From NCBI GenBank assembly GCA_000750105.3, contig JPHH03000037.1:124001-188000 (forward strand): DNA of 64,000 nt, read 5' to 3'. A model generated the notes under the pieces. It saw nothing but the letters and a program-made list of their open reading frames with translations. It did not search any database and was not told where the DNA came from. Shown here piece after piece: positions 12,562 to 23,842 of the stretch (its first letter is position 1; every line of letters begins with the position of its first letter). Both the position numbers and the translations under genes were made by a program. Source of the DNA: Tolypocladium sp. Sup5 PDA-1. Its lineage: Eukaryota > Ascomycota > Sordariomycetes > Hypocreales > Ophiocordycipitaceae.

Positions 12562-15500
12562 CTTGTCCTTGCAGTGAAAATTCGATGACCCTCGTGGACA
12601 AGGCTGGCGAATTAGAGCCTACCGCGGGGAGCGGCACGTAGTCGGACCAGGCGCCGCACCTGCCCTGCTGGGCGAATACCTGCGAGCGGTTACGTACATC
12701 CTCGCGGCCCTGTTGCCAGCACCTCAGGGCGCCCAAGCCAAAGCGCCGCGACAGATTACACCGTCGGTGAGCCTGGCCGAGCTCGACTCCGCGAGGGACG
12801 TTTGCCAACCGCTCCAGAAGTTCCCCAGAATTAGGCAGGAAGCTGCACCGCTCAGGTGAGCCAGCGCCGCCCGGTACCAAAAAACATGCCCGCGCCGGGA
12901 GGTCAACAGCTTCCAACTCTGGGTTTCTCTCACTAATCGCGACAATTCGATTAATTGGCCATGGGGAAAAGCACGGCCGTTTTTCCTCGCCCATGGGATA
13001 AAAAAGAAATGAAAAATAGCAAAAAAGGAAGACTTGTTTGCTCTACGGAGTAAACGGTCGCGTCTCGCTAGCCCAGCCTACGCTTGCTGCGATAGCGCTG
13101 CACTCTCGCCCATCTCTGTTTCAATTCCAGCCACGCCCTCGCCGTGGTGTCACCTCCCGTCTGAGGCAAAGGCCCGACCATCCGGGGGTCGCTCGCTTAT
13201 CTGGGATCTGAGCACGCTCTGTGGCTCTCCCCCGCACGGTGGTTGGTGAGCAAACTGTTCGAGGCGCTGTACAGCGCGACTGGAATCCGCGATCGCGCAG
13301 TGTCACGTCTTTGCCTTTTCGATTCCATTCCACGAGGATTCCCGAAACCTCGCGATAGCTCATCGACGGTTGAGGCGCAAGTGGTGACGACATGTGTTTC
13401 TCGGTGCAAGTTGGACTGAGCCTCAGCGCACTTACACGGGTCACATCGTGGCATCGCCCCTTCAAATGGAGATGCTCTTCGCTGCCCACCGACCTCGACG
13501 AATATACAAACATGAAAGAAAGAGGCACCGGCAATGCCCGCGGGCCCATTCCCTTTGTTATTTGTTATTTCCGAGAACCCAAGGTGCTGTTCCAGCGCAA
13601 TAGACGAGCGCAGCATCGGCCTAGACAGGTGTTTTATGCAGCAAGCACCCATCGCACTTGTGAGAGATGATAGCGCAGCGGACGCGTCCCTCTCCCTCAC
13701 GTCCCGCACTCAGCCTCGCCCTTGATGACGAACAGTGCGCGCCCGCCCGTTACGCGTTTCTCTGCGCGTGCGCGCGCGCCTCTCTGTGTGCGGGTGTGTC
13801 GCGCAATGTGACCACTGTCTCTCGGGAAGCTCCTTGTACAGTTCTGCGGCGGAAGAGGGTGTGCTGTGTGCACCCTGAACTTGGTCGGGAGGCATCTTTC
13901 CTGGGGAAGACAGCCAGGCCGCTGGGGGAGAGAAGAGAGTAGATCTGAAACAGGCAGCACTTGGGAACGGCGATTTCGAACAATGCGACGCAGGTACGTG
14001 CGTTTGCCTTCTCAATGGCCATCAAACCAATTGAAGGCTTGGCTTCCCGTGCGCCATGCAGTGGATAGACGTCGGGCCGCAGCGCCGTCGTCTCTCTGGC
14101 TCCGGCTCTCGTCGCATCCGTGGTTGACGTCCCGTAGCTGCCTTCGTCTGAAAATCTCGACGCCATCATGCAGCTGTCGAAGCGACCCTTCCAGCCACGC
14201 ATAGTTCTCTCACCGGGCGCCTGGCAGCCAGAGGATCCAAGGTGAGAAATAGAACCTCGCTCTTGGGGAGGAAGGCCTTCTTCGTCTGAGGTTGCGGCGC
14301 AGGCACATGATATCATCTCGATGCTGGTGTAAGCCAGTCTTACCCCTTGCCTTGTCGTTTTCCCCTCCCGCAATTCCGTATGCACGAAATAGGCAAGGCA
14401 CCGTTTTCGCGAGAAAACAAAAGCAATGCCGTGATATACGTCCGTACGTACCTGGGCCTCGTGAGACAGGGCACACCCACCTGTGCCGGCCTTTTCTGGC
14501 CGCCAGACACCTTTCCCCGTTTGGGGTCCCGCAGCGTCGGGTCACACGGGGAGCGCCCCCGCGGTGATCTGTCGAAAATGACAGGAGGCACGTCGTTGAC
14601 GAGGATCGTTCCAGTCGTTTGGCTACGCCTGGACGGGCCGAGGCTACGGAACGCTGCCCGCGTCTGCCAGTTGCTAGCAGCATCCCTTTATCCTTGGCCC
14701 ATTGTTAGTCGGCGGTATTTGAGTAGCCTGTCCAAGTGCCGGTGGAGGTGACCATCGCTACGGACGTGCCAGGAGACGCAGTCTGGAAGTTAATCCCGGC
14801 GAGATGTGGCCGTCTTCACTTGCCACCGCTCAGCTAGCATCGTCGTCGACGCCTAGGAGCTCATGCCAGTGAAGCGTCCAATGCCACAAGAGGCATCAAA
14901 GCGCCCGCAGGCATGGCGCTGTTGGACAGGTCACAATGATCACGAAAGGGCGAATTGAACCCGGGTCTCCTCTCATTAAGCTCCAAGCCTAGGGAGCCCG
15001 GCGCTAAGCGGCAACGGGGAAGCGCTAGGACGGCTGGCAGCAAGGGTTGCCCCAGACGCTGGATGCGCGCTTCAGCGCTTGGGGGCGTTGCAACTGTCGC
15101 TGCGTGGACGATGGCTCGCTTCCTATTCGCGGGAATGCGCTCAGATGACCAGCAAGTTTTCACTTAACCTGTCACGATGAGTGTGCCTGAGCCGCCAGTC
15201 TCCGAGGCCACATGGCGGGTGCTTGATGCTGCTGTTTGGGGGCTTGCGGCGCAAGGCGAGCGAGGTCTCCAGCTGAGATGCCCCGGCAGCGACAGCGGCC
15301 ACTTGCGAGGACGGGAGAACGCGTCGAAGCTCGCCAACCTCTCGCACTGATGATCCAGTTGTCAAGTCAGCTGCCTCGTGTTGTAAAGGCCCGAGTCCCA
15401 GGACGACGGAGCAGGCTAGGGATCCGGGGAACAGGGGTCCGGCATGCCGCCGCCAATCGCAACCCTCCATGCTGCGGCGCCACCCGCCCGCCACGGGGTA

Positions 15501-15865
15501 TTGGGCGCCCTCGAATCTGCACTTTTCTTCGCCCGGGACGGACTATGCATCGCCGCGTTGACGGAGTAATATGTAGATGAGTCCCCTTGCCGTGGGTACC
15601 TTGTGTGTGTCGTCAAAAGTGACATATTCGTTCCGACCCGTCTTACAGAATTAAAAAAGGAATGCTGCACGACAACGAGAGCTGGACCTGCATTACAGGT
15701 ACGCGTACGACGGCCTGCGCCGGGTTTTACGTCCCATGTCGTGCGGCTGTCATTCGACGAGAGGAGACGAGCGGCGTGCTCGGAACAGGGAGCAGCAACA
15801 TGCGACGGGAACAGATGAAGTGTTTGAAGTTCGGTGACCAAACTTTCCATTCTGCTCCGTACCCT

Positions 15866-15876
15866 GTACGAAGTAC
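15866..15876 (+). repeat. Copy of dispersed word GTACGAAGTAC
   Basis: Exact 11-mer copy in the gene-poor block, preceded by CTCCGTACCCT, which resembles the TACTCCGTA half seen beside other copies. Confidence 0.8.
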
Positions 15877-18800
15877 CGGACTCATGAATGCAGGCTTCAT
15901 TTGACCCAACCTTCTACTGGTCGTGCTTGTCTAGGGTAGAGGCAAACTGCTGGGCGACAATGTGTCGTTGGTGGTTGGTGAAGAGTTGACCGGTTCGCTA
16001 TCCGCTGCCAGGGTCCCCAGCGACCAGGCGTTGATGAACCCAACACACACCTTGGCGATAAGGCACGTTACATTGCCTGGGAGCTTGCAGCATTACCACG
16101 CGACAACGATGTTCCTGGAATACCGCAATTGTCTGAACCAACACGTCGTGCTTGAGTAAAATGGAAGAGAACCTGGCCGTGCCCGGCGGGGATAGTCTCG
16201 ACCGCGGCCTCTTGCTTGTGAATCAGACGGTCCGTGGCAAGAGGTGGTGCGTTTGGGGCGTCTTGGGCGTGCACCTCGATGGCCAGAGGGCTGACCCCGT
16301 CGACCAGGAAGATCCATGATCCGTGATTTCACACCTGCCATCGGCGATCAACAGGACAGGCACATGGCGGCGGCTTCCGCGGTCCCGACTGTCGGGTTCG
16401 TGGAGCCAGGCCCATTGCGAATAGCCGGACCGGGGACATGGTGTAATGTTGCCTTGAGAGTTGTGTATTGTTGGAAGGGGAATTGCGAGGATGGCAGCGT
16501 GGACTTTGCGCAACTCGCGCCGCGGCCCCGGTTCGCGAGAGACGACAGTCGAGAGGGTCCCCGTCTCACGAGTTCCCCAGGCTCGGACCCTGATGAAAAT
16601 CGCCGGGGACCGTCCCAAACACCCGCAAAGGTTACTTGCATGCTGGCCCTGAGACTCGCCAGCGCAAGCGTCCACCGAGAGTCGCTGATCGCTGCGTCAG
16701 AGTGTGCCGTACGGACTACTGGCCATCGGTGATTTCGGCGTCAAAGAAATGGCGTCAGTTGTCGACGCCAGTTCGAGCCACCGGAGGGTCAGAAAAAGCA
16801 ACGCGCAAACGCGCTTCAGATGACCACTGAAGAAACTGACCAGTCACTAAGAACACCGGGTGCCTAGGACCGTTGAGTTCTAATTTCGTACGACAATTGC
16901 TTTCATTCATCATTCATCATAATGGGCAGAAAAGCAAGCATACCAGTCCCGGATTCGAAGGTCATGAGGAGGGCCAAGGGCGATGCGTTGTCAGTTCCCG
17001 TAGCGCCTGGCTGTGCCCTGGTGACCTGGACCCCTCTGGGAAGTACCGCGCTGAACGGATGCAGGAGCGGCAGCCGAGGCCTGGCAACGGAAGCGTCCAA
17101 ACCATCGCCGTCGAACGTAGCGACTCGGCCCCGTGTCAAGCCACTGCGGAAGCAGAGATGGCCCAGGTGAACGTAGGGGTCTACAGCTGGTCGTAGACCC
17201 TTTACTGCGCTGGCACCGAGGGCTTGGGCACGATGGGCACGAGGGCGATGGCGATGGCGATGACAACGGGACCCCGAGATATGCAGAGGGTCATCCTGCT
17301 GCTGCCTCTTAGGCACCGCTGGCGAGGCCCTGCCCCGTGATGTCGTCGTGCATCAACAGCGAGACGATTGAGAGGGCCACAATCACAGCACCGTCAGGGC
17401 GTCAAGTCAGGCGCAGCAGCGATCTGCATCAGGCCATCATCGTCACGGAGCGTACCCCTCGCATGGGCATGCCAACGAGCGCAGCGACGGCGGGATGCAT
17501 CGCTGGCCGCAGCAATCCGGGGAGCCCTTCAGGCGGTTGAGCCGTCCCCAGAATGCGTCACGGGTCAGCTGGACGGTGCGCTGGGCCCGCTGGCAACCAT
17601 CCAGGGTCGGCCCCCAACCAAGGCACGTCACATCCGGCAGGGGAGGGAGTAAGCCGTGGGGTCACGTCGGATTCCATTCGGCCAGGGCGCGCGCGGGCAA
17701 AGTCGAGGAAGCGAGGCCGACATCCGACGGCCAATTGAGCAAGGCTGAAATGCTGGGCAGTTGGAAGCATTCGAGGACAGAGCATGGGCTGGATGAGAAG
17801 CAACATCGCCGTCGGTCTCGTGAACGACGCTGAATTGGGGGCCCGCCAAGCCAGGACGGGCACTAGGATGGGCAACCAGGACACCGGGCAAGGCGAGATT
17901 GCAGGCGGCCTCGTTACAGGCGGCGCAGGGCATTGCGTGACTCGTAGTGAGTTGTTGGGCATCATTGGTGTCTTGTGTGTCGACGGCCGTGTCCGAGCGA
18001 CGTACATAACCGGGCACCAAGGTTTCGAACGCGCGCAGCATCGGAAACAAGCGGCCGTGACATTGACAATGTGATACCGCGCCCGCAAGAGGGCGAGAAC
18101 AAGCATCGATCGCCATTGCCGCGGCACAGCGCAGAAGCCCAACGAAAGCAGCAGCAGTTGACCGAGCGGCCGTTTCGGGGGGGCAAATGGACACATCCCG
18201 TGACTGCCAGCGCCGGTTCGAGATTCACGGCGACTTGCCCCTTGCGGCGACGTTCTGGGGCCACTGAGCGACCGTTCCGAGCGGACCCCAGCCCCCGGTT
18301 GGTCAAATTGCCTAATGGGGCCGACGGTTTGGGCCAACAGGCGACGGAACTGGACCTCGGTGACGGGACACCGAAACGGAGCCCTTGGCGGAGGCACTGA
18401 TTCAATTGCCAGCCATCACATGATGGGCGGACGGTAGCCGGAGTCAGGGCTGGACCGCCCCTGGGGAGCGCGGAGCACAGGGCTGGAGGCTGATTCAGGG
18501 CCCCCCGAGGCAGCGCACGGAGGGGAGGCAAAACGGAGCGCAGTTGCCCGACGCGGATTAGCATGCAAAAACCGCGCTATGCTCTTCAGGGTAGCACTCG
18601 CCAGCGCATGACAGCGAGTCCGCGGTTGAGTACTGCCCTGTTCGGCCAAGCGCCCCCTCCGCCAGAGTCACCTGGCAAGGGCGGCCGGTACCTCCCCGAC
18701 CCAGAGGCTTGTTCCCCCCTCCCCTCCCCTACGAGTAGTGGCCCTCATCTGCCCCCCCCTGCTGCGCGCTCGGTACAGCGGGGCTTTTGGCCTGGCCGCG

Positions 18801-18900
18801 GGCAGCTGGCTGGCACACACGAGCAACAATCGCAGCGCGCTCAGTCACAGTCATCCATCCCACCGCCCATCGCGGCGCCTCCGGCAAGGTACTGTACCTG

Positions 18901-19518
18901 GGTACTTGGGTACCTCCCGGCCCTGTCCACCTCACCCTCCCCACGGCCCACACCCCCCCCCCGGGCGCGGGTACGTACCTCGTGGCCCTTGCTTCTGGTG
19001 GTCGTTGGCCCAAGAGTTACATGGGGGCTGCTGCTTGTACACCGCACCGCACCGCACCGCGACTGCCCTTAAGGTTCCCCCCCCATCCCACCCATCGTCT
19101 TGCATCTCCCCAAGAACACACCAACCTTAATAACTACGACGTCTCCCCGGACACACTCGCGTCGCCCTCCCCATCCTCTATCTTTCCTCCACATTGCATA
19201 CCGGCGACTCCACGAGCATCCAGCATACATCAGGGCACCTCCTCTCACGCCTTGCCGTCTTCACAAGCAGCTGTCCTCGCCCCGATACACCACCGCCCGC
19301 TTCCTCGCCCTCTGCTACGACCGCGACGACCCGTCTTGCCGTCGCCCTCTTCACACACGCCCGCGCATACACGATCAGGACCACTTGAACCGTTTGTTGG
19401 GCCATTGGACTTCCACCAACCGCCATACTCTGCCTCGGCAGGCACACACGACTGCACCACCCTCTCCCAACACGACCCAGCAGCCGCTCGAGCGAATCGA
19501 GCCTCACAACCGGCAGCG
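18901..19518 (+). promoter_or_regulatory. Pyrimidine-rich leader of the Mks1-like gene
   Basis: The 600 bases before the start codon are strongly C- and T-rich on the coding strand and contain a CACCG-type pentamer run near 19040-19060. Such tracts are common in promoters and 5' leaders of well-expressed filamentous fungal genes. No TATA box close to the start was noted. The transcription start cannot be placed. Confidence 0.35.
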
Positions 19519-21315
19519 ATGCCTTATAGATTAGACACGCACGTCTTAACGGTAGACGCCAACGTGATCCACAAGGTCGACACTGCCAACCCTGCCAACC
19601 TCTATAGCATGTGGACGGGTAAGTTCGGTTCGCCGTTTGCCGCTCGAGTGCGACGCTGACCAAGCTCCGCAGTCTTCTCCCGCTGCGCAGACTCAGTCGA
19701 ACAGGGCCGCAGACTAGAAAACCTGAGCTGGCGCCTCTGGCAAAGAGAGCAGCTCGTCGAAAACGAGGACAAGCACGTTCCCGCCACCGCCTCTGAGACC
19801 ACCTCCACCACCCGGACTCTCCCCCAGGACGTCCCCTCCGAGACGGGATTGCCCGAGGTGCCTCAGCTTTCTGGAAGCGTCGAGTCCCTGCAGGACGACG
19901 AGGCCGTCGAGTTCACTTCTGTATCGGCGCCGCTCGAGATCCGCCCCAGGATACGGAGGCTCGACTCCTCCACCAGCAGCCGGAGCAAGCGTGATCGCCA
20001 CATCAGCTCCGACGACTTTGAGAAGATGATTGTGTCCATTGTCAAGGACAAGGCACCCCTCTCTGCACCCACCCACACCTCGCCCTTGATGGCTCCCCGC
20101 AAGGAGCTGCCCTTTGCGGCCCCAGCCTTCGAGCGATCGGGCTCGACTACGACCGAATCACAGTCGCCTTCCAAGGACTCGGACAAGCAGTCGGAAGACT
20201 CGCATCCCTCTCCTCTTCCACCGCACGCCACCCACGCCACCAACGTCGTCCGTGGCTTCTCGCCTCCCAAGATCCTCGCCTTCCCGCAATCCACGCAAGC
20301 CACGGTCTCCGACGACTCCATTCCCGAGCCGACTTCCTCCCCCGCCCCGAAGCCTGTGCAGCCTAAGAAGCAGCCGGCCATGTTCGCTCTGGGAGGATCT
20401 TGCTCGTCCAGCGAGCAGGGCCAGAGCATCGAGAACCTGAAGCCCATCGCGGCCATCGCGGCCAAGAAGCCCATGTTCCAGATTGGCGGCTCTTCCGAGG
20501 AGGAGTGCTCGCTCAAGAGCGCTCTCCACTCGCCGCGGCCTGCGTCTGCGTTCACCGCGCAGAAGAAGCAGACGTCGTTCAGCACCCATGTTCTTACCCG
20601 CACCTACAACCAGAGCGATCCTGCTGTCGACTCTGACACCGAGGCCGAGTACGTCGACGAGAGCGCCATCGACGACGACGACGACTCATCCGACTGGGAG
20701 GATTCCGTCGAGGACAGCGGCAAGTCGAGCGTGGATGAGAAGTTCTTCCAGCGCGTCCCGTCCAAGGTCAACCTGACGTCGCGACCGTCCCTCATCACCC
20801 TCATGGTGGCGCAGAGTGAGCGCGCCAAAAAGCTCGGGAACCACGCATCGCAGTCGACCTCGGCAATCCCCAGGTCACGCGCGGGACCCAGTGCCCCGAC
20901 CCTCGGCGCCTCACCCAACGACTCCGACGAGGCTCCCCTCATGATGAAGGGCATGCGCCACCCGACTTCGACCCTGAAGCCCATCAGCGAGATCCCTCGG
21001 TCCAGCGCTCAGCCCATCGCCGGTGCCAGCCACGTGTCGGCCCAGGCCGCCCTGTCGCCGCGAACGACCCGCCGGAACATGCTCGCCACGGAGCTTACCG
21101 AGTCCCTCCGTCGCCATCTCCTGTGGGAGCGACAGCAGAAGACTTCGACTGCCAACGCAGTGCTCAAGCGGCGCCACACCTCGCACGACGTGGCCAACCT
21201 GAGGCAGTTCCCGGAGAAGCCCTGCATGAAGGACGGCGACAAGGACGATGCCACCTGCTGGAACCAGTACTTTTCCAAGGAGGCACTGAACGGTTACCAC
21301 TCCAAGGGCTGGTAA
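19519..21315 (+). CDS. Mks1-like DUF1752/DUF3295 regulatory protein
   Basis: Two exons, 19519-19618 and 19673-21315, give 580 residues. The 54-nt intron has a GTAAGT donor and CGCAG acceptor, and it splits the codon inside the conserved block. After joining, the N-terminus reads SMWTVFSRC followed by GRRLENLSWRLW, the signature of the DUF1752/GATA_AreA short domain (PF08550), at about residues 30-55. The middle is long, acidic and Ser/Pro-rich. The C-terminus, from about residue 500 to the terminal HSKGW, matches the DUF3295 type (PF11702). This pairing characterises the family of yeast Mks1, a negative regulator in Ras-cAMP, retrograde and nitrogen signalling. The role here is inferred from family membership. 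The protein is probably largely disordered. Confidence 0.85.
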
Positions 21316-22820
21316 AGCCCCCGCCTCATATAACCCAAAAGGATCTCGACTGGCGAGGCCGAAGAGCCTCGCCGTGTATATCTGGACGGCGCACAAAATC
21401 TTTTCTTGACGACACGAGTTCGGATGTGGTGCGGCTATGACTGCATAACCACTTTTGACGAATCTCCTAATTACACAGATGGAGCCGGGTCGTTGGCCCA
21501 GAGCCCATCGAGCGAGCATGCTAGCATCTACTTGCGCTCGCTTGGATCGCCACGGGGAAGATGCCCTCGTGGTGCATCTTAATTTTTGTTTGGGTTTGCA
21601 CTTGCGCGGCGTTGCTTTTCGAATGATACCATGGTCTGAAGTTTCTGGCTTTCAGCCCCTCCTGCGGGAGCTTACGCATTCATGTTGAACCAAGGTAGTG
21701 GTAGTGTGTACTCTATGGAAGACGGGGAGCAAGACGGGGGCTACGGATCCAAGGGCGACCTTGGGCGGGAGCGGGACCATTGATCCCAACGAAAAAGGCA
21801 CAGCGGCGGAAGACAAAAGCGAGTGGAGGCAGCGTGCAAAAAGGCCGCAACTGGGATCAATGAATGAAGGCGGCGGCGGGGGAAAGCCGTTGCTGGAGCC
21901 CACAACCAAAAAATGAGCAGTGCTTGCCAAAGACAAAAGGAGAGCTCGCAAGGCGTGGGTCGCCTGTTTTGAGAGCCCTGGAAAAACATGAATAAAATTC
22001 ACATGGACTTTACATGATCTGCCTGTCTACTGCTTCACTGTGATGATGTCGCTGGCCTTGGGCTGATGGATTGTGGTGTTTTGACTTGCGGGCGAAAGCC
22101 GGCGACTCACAGCGGCGGTGAGGGAGGGGTTGGGCGAATGGCGCGGAGTCATTTGTCGGCATAACTGGGGCCCGTCACGAGCGGCTATAAGCTTTTTCAT
22201 CCTTGCACGAGCACACGCCCATGGCCCCATAGGGCCGAATGACAGAGGCGTTACAAAACGAGGGTGGATGCCGTTACTCATTCGTACTTGACAAGGGCAA
22301 TCAAATGGTCGAGTAAATGGGAGATGGGCAGCCCGGGGTTGGTGGCCGGGCATCTCGGACCGACGGGCAGGGTCTGATTCGGGGCGTTTCGGGGTTGGTG
22401 GGCGAGCCCCTGCAATTGTGGTGAATGCGCGGCAGGCTGCGCGAGATGGGCGCAGCACGAATGTGTGTGAGCAGAAGAATTTTCTACATCCATTGCGGCC
22501 GCTTGTACGGACTAATACTCGTATGACGAAACATGTCGATGCGTCAATGCATGTGGGCTTGCGGTGAGCGATAGACTGGGATGGCAGAGAGGCCAGAGGC
22601 GCGCCAGCAGACTGTGGCAGACAGCGCCCGCGAACCGTTCATGCGTTACGGGGCCAGTCGCCGGTCCTCTGCCGGTCGCGGAGGTGCAATGCAAGCACGA
22701 AATCGCCATGATCTCGATGTACTTGTTTGCTGGGACTTGCAGCACGTTGCGTCGTCGTATCGCAAACATGAGGTGGCCGTCACGGGGAAACGACCCGAGG
22801 CTGCTGCCGCTGCTCATCTG
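21316..22820. other. Intergenic region after the Mks1-like gene
   Basis: No gene recognised. AATAAA occurs near 21990, which is far from the stop codon at 21315, so its use as a polyadenylation signal is uncertain. A TGTACGGACTAATACTCGTA-type word occurs near 22504, one of the variants of the dispersed motif. Confidence 0.45.
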
Positions 22821-22828
22821 CCCCCCCC

Positions 22829-22861
<33 letters not shown>

Positions 22862-22894
22862 CCCCCCGTTCCCCCCCCCCCCCCCCCCCCCCCC
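22821..22894 (+). repeat. Long poly-C tract, broken in two places
   Basis: Runs of 8, 29, 6 and 24 C residues are separated by only a few other bases. The tract lies about 0.95 kb before the C2H2 factor start codon. The opposite strand can form G-quadruplexes. The proline-rich frame that crosses it is a composition artefact. Confidence 0.95.
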
Positions 22895-23842
22895 GACTGA
22901 TTACCCCGTGCCTCGATACGCGATTCTGTCGCTGGCGCCGACCGTTACTGCGCCCATCCTCTGTCGGCCAGCAAGCGGCAACCCTGGCAGCCTGTCCGTC
23001 TGCCCGCCCCTGGACCGGCGCTCCTCGTGCTGGGCTCCGTCTGGCCCGCGTGTTGTTGTCTCAGTCCCCCCGTTTCCCCGACGCAGCCGCGGCTGGCTTC
23101 TGCTCCGCCCCTTGTTGACCAGCTCGCTCGCCCTTCCTCCTCCTCCTGTTCCTCCTCAGCCTCCTCCTCCGTTCTCGGCCGCCTTACCCAGTCCTGGCTG
23201 CTCGCAGACTCGGCAAGTCCTTGCGGTGAGCGACCTGCTGTCTGCTGTCGTCTGCCTCGCTCGAACCGTCCTGGCACGCGACCGCACAGGCAGCCCCCCT
23301 CGTCTCTCCCCCAATCCTACCCCATCGGCTCTGCGAATAGCTGCTCCCAGGCGAGGGTCTGCCTCGTCAGGACAAAACACCGCCCTCCTGGCCCCCTCTT
23401 TTCAGCCATTGCTTGTCCCTCTGGTTGGGGCCTGCTCCTCGCCGCCCTTCGGACTGTCCCCGGTCACGCTCGCCCGACGAGGAAGTTGATGGGTCTCCGC
23501 CGTCCGCGATTCGTTTCCGCAGGCTAGCGAGCGCGCTCCGTCCCTCCAGCCCGCCGTCCATTGCGCGGTCCCCATCCAGCAGTCGGTCGGCGTCAGGAGA
23601 CCGAGAGCAGACGCACGAGGACCTGCGAGTGTTGCTGCTGTCAGCGAGCCGGCCCCAGAGCAGACGCCTCCAGCGCCGGACGTCCATCCCTCAAGGCCCA
23701 CGTATCCGCCTCGGTGGCATTGCTGGCACCCCGCAACTTCCTCTCTTCCTCCAACAACCTCCAAAAGTTCACTCTCCTCCAGCCCCCCACGGGAGGGTGT
23801 ACGCGGTGGCCTGGCCACTGATGGTGCGTGTTTCTGCCCGTA

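Larger units (their letters stand above)
3295..18900. other. About 15.6 kb without a recognisable gene
   Basis: No frame here carries a domain I recognise, and candidate frames lack a coherent exon series. The longest (for example 17558-18397 minus, 8927-9565 plus, 12356-12994 minus) are rich in Arg, Pro, Ala and Ser, as expected for random frames in GC-rich DNA. The block stays GC-rich, with only short AT-rich patches (about 4270-4310 and 12990-13030), so it does not look RIP-mutated. It holds two 10-bp minisatellites and several copies of the short palindromic words described below. It may contain non-coding transcripts, lineage-specific small genes or eroded elements. Confidence 0.5.

Noticed and set aside
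14940..15010. tRNA-like B-box on the minus strand (GACCCGGGTTCAATTC)
   Set aside because: The T-stem does not pair (CCCGG against TCGCC) and no A-box, anticodon stem or acceptor stem could be built around it. At best it is a tRNA relic.
17558..18397. 279-codon minus-strand open frame
   Set aside because: It lacks domain signature or introns, has the Arg/Pro/Ala/Ser composition of random GC-rich frames, and competes with several other frames of similar length on both strands.
22581..23489. 302-codon proline-rich frame across the poly-C tract
   Set aside because: Its length results from C runs read as Pro codons; the start is weak and no homologous feature is visible.
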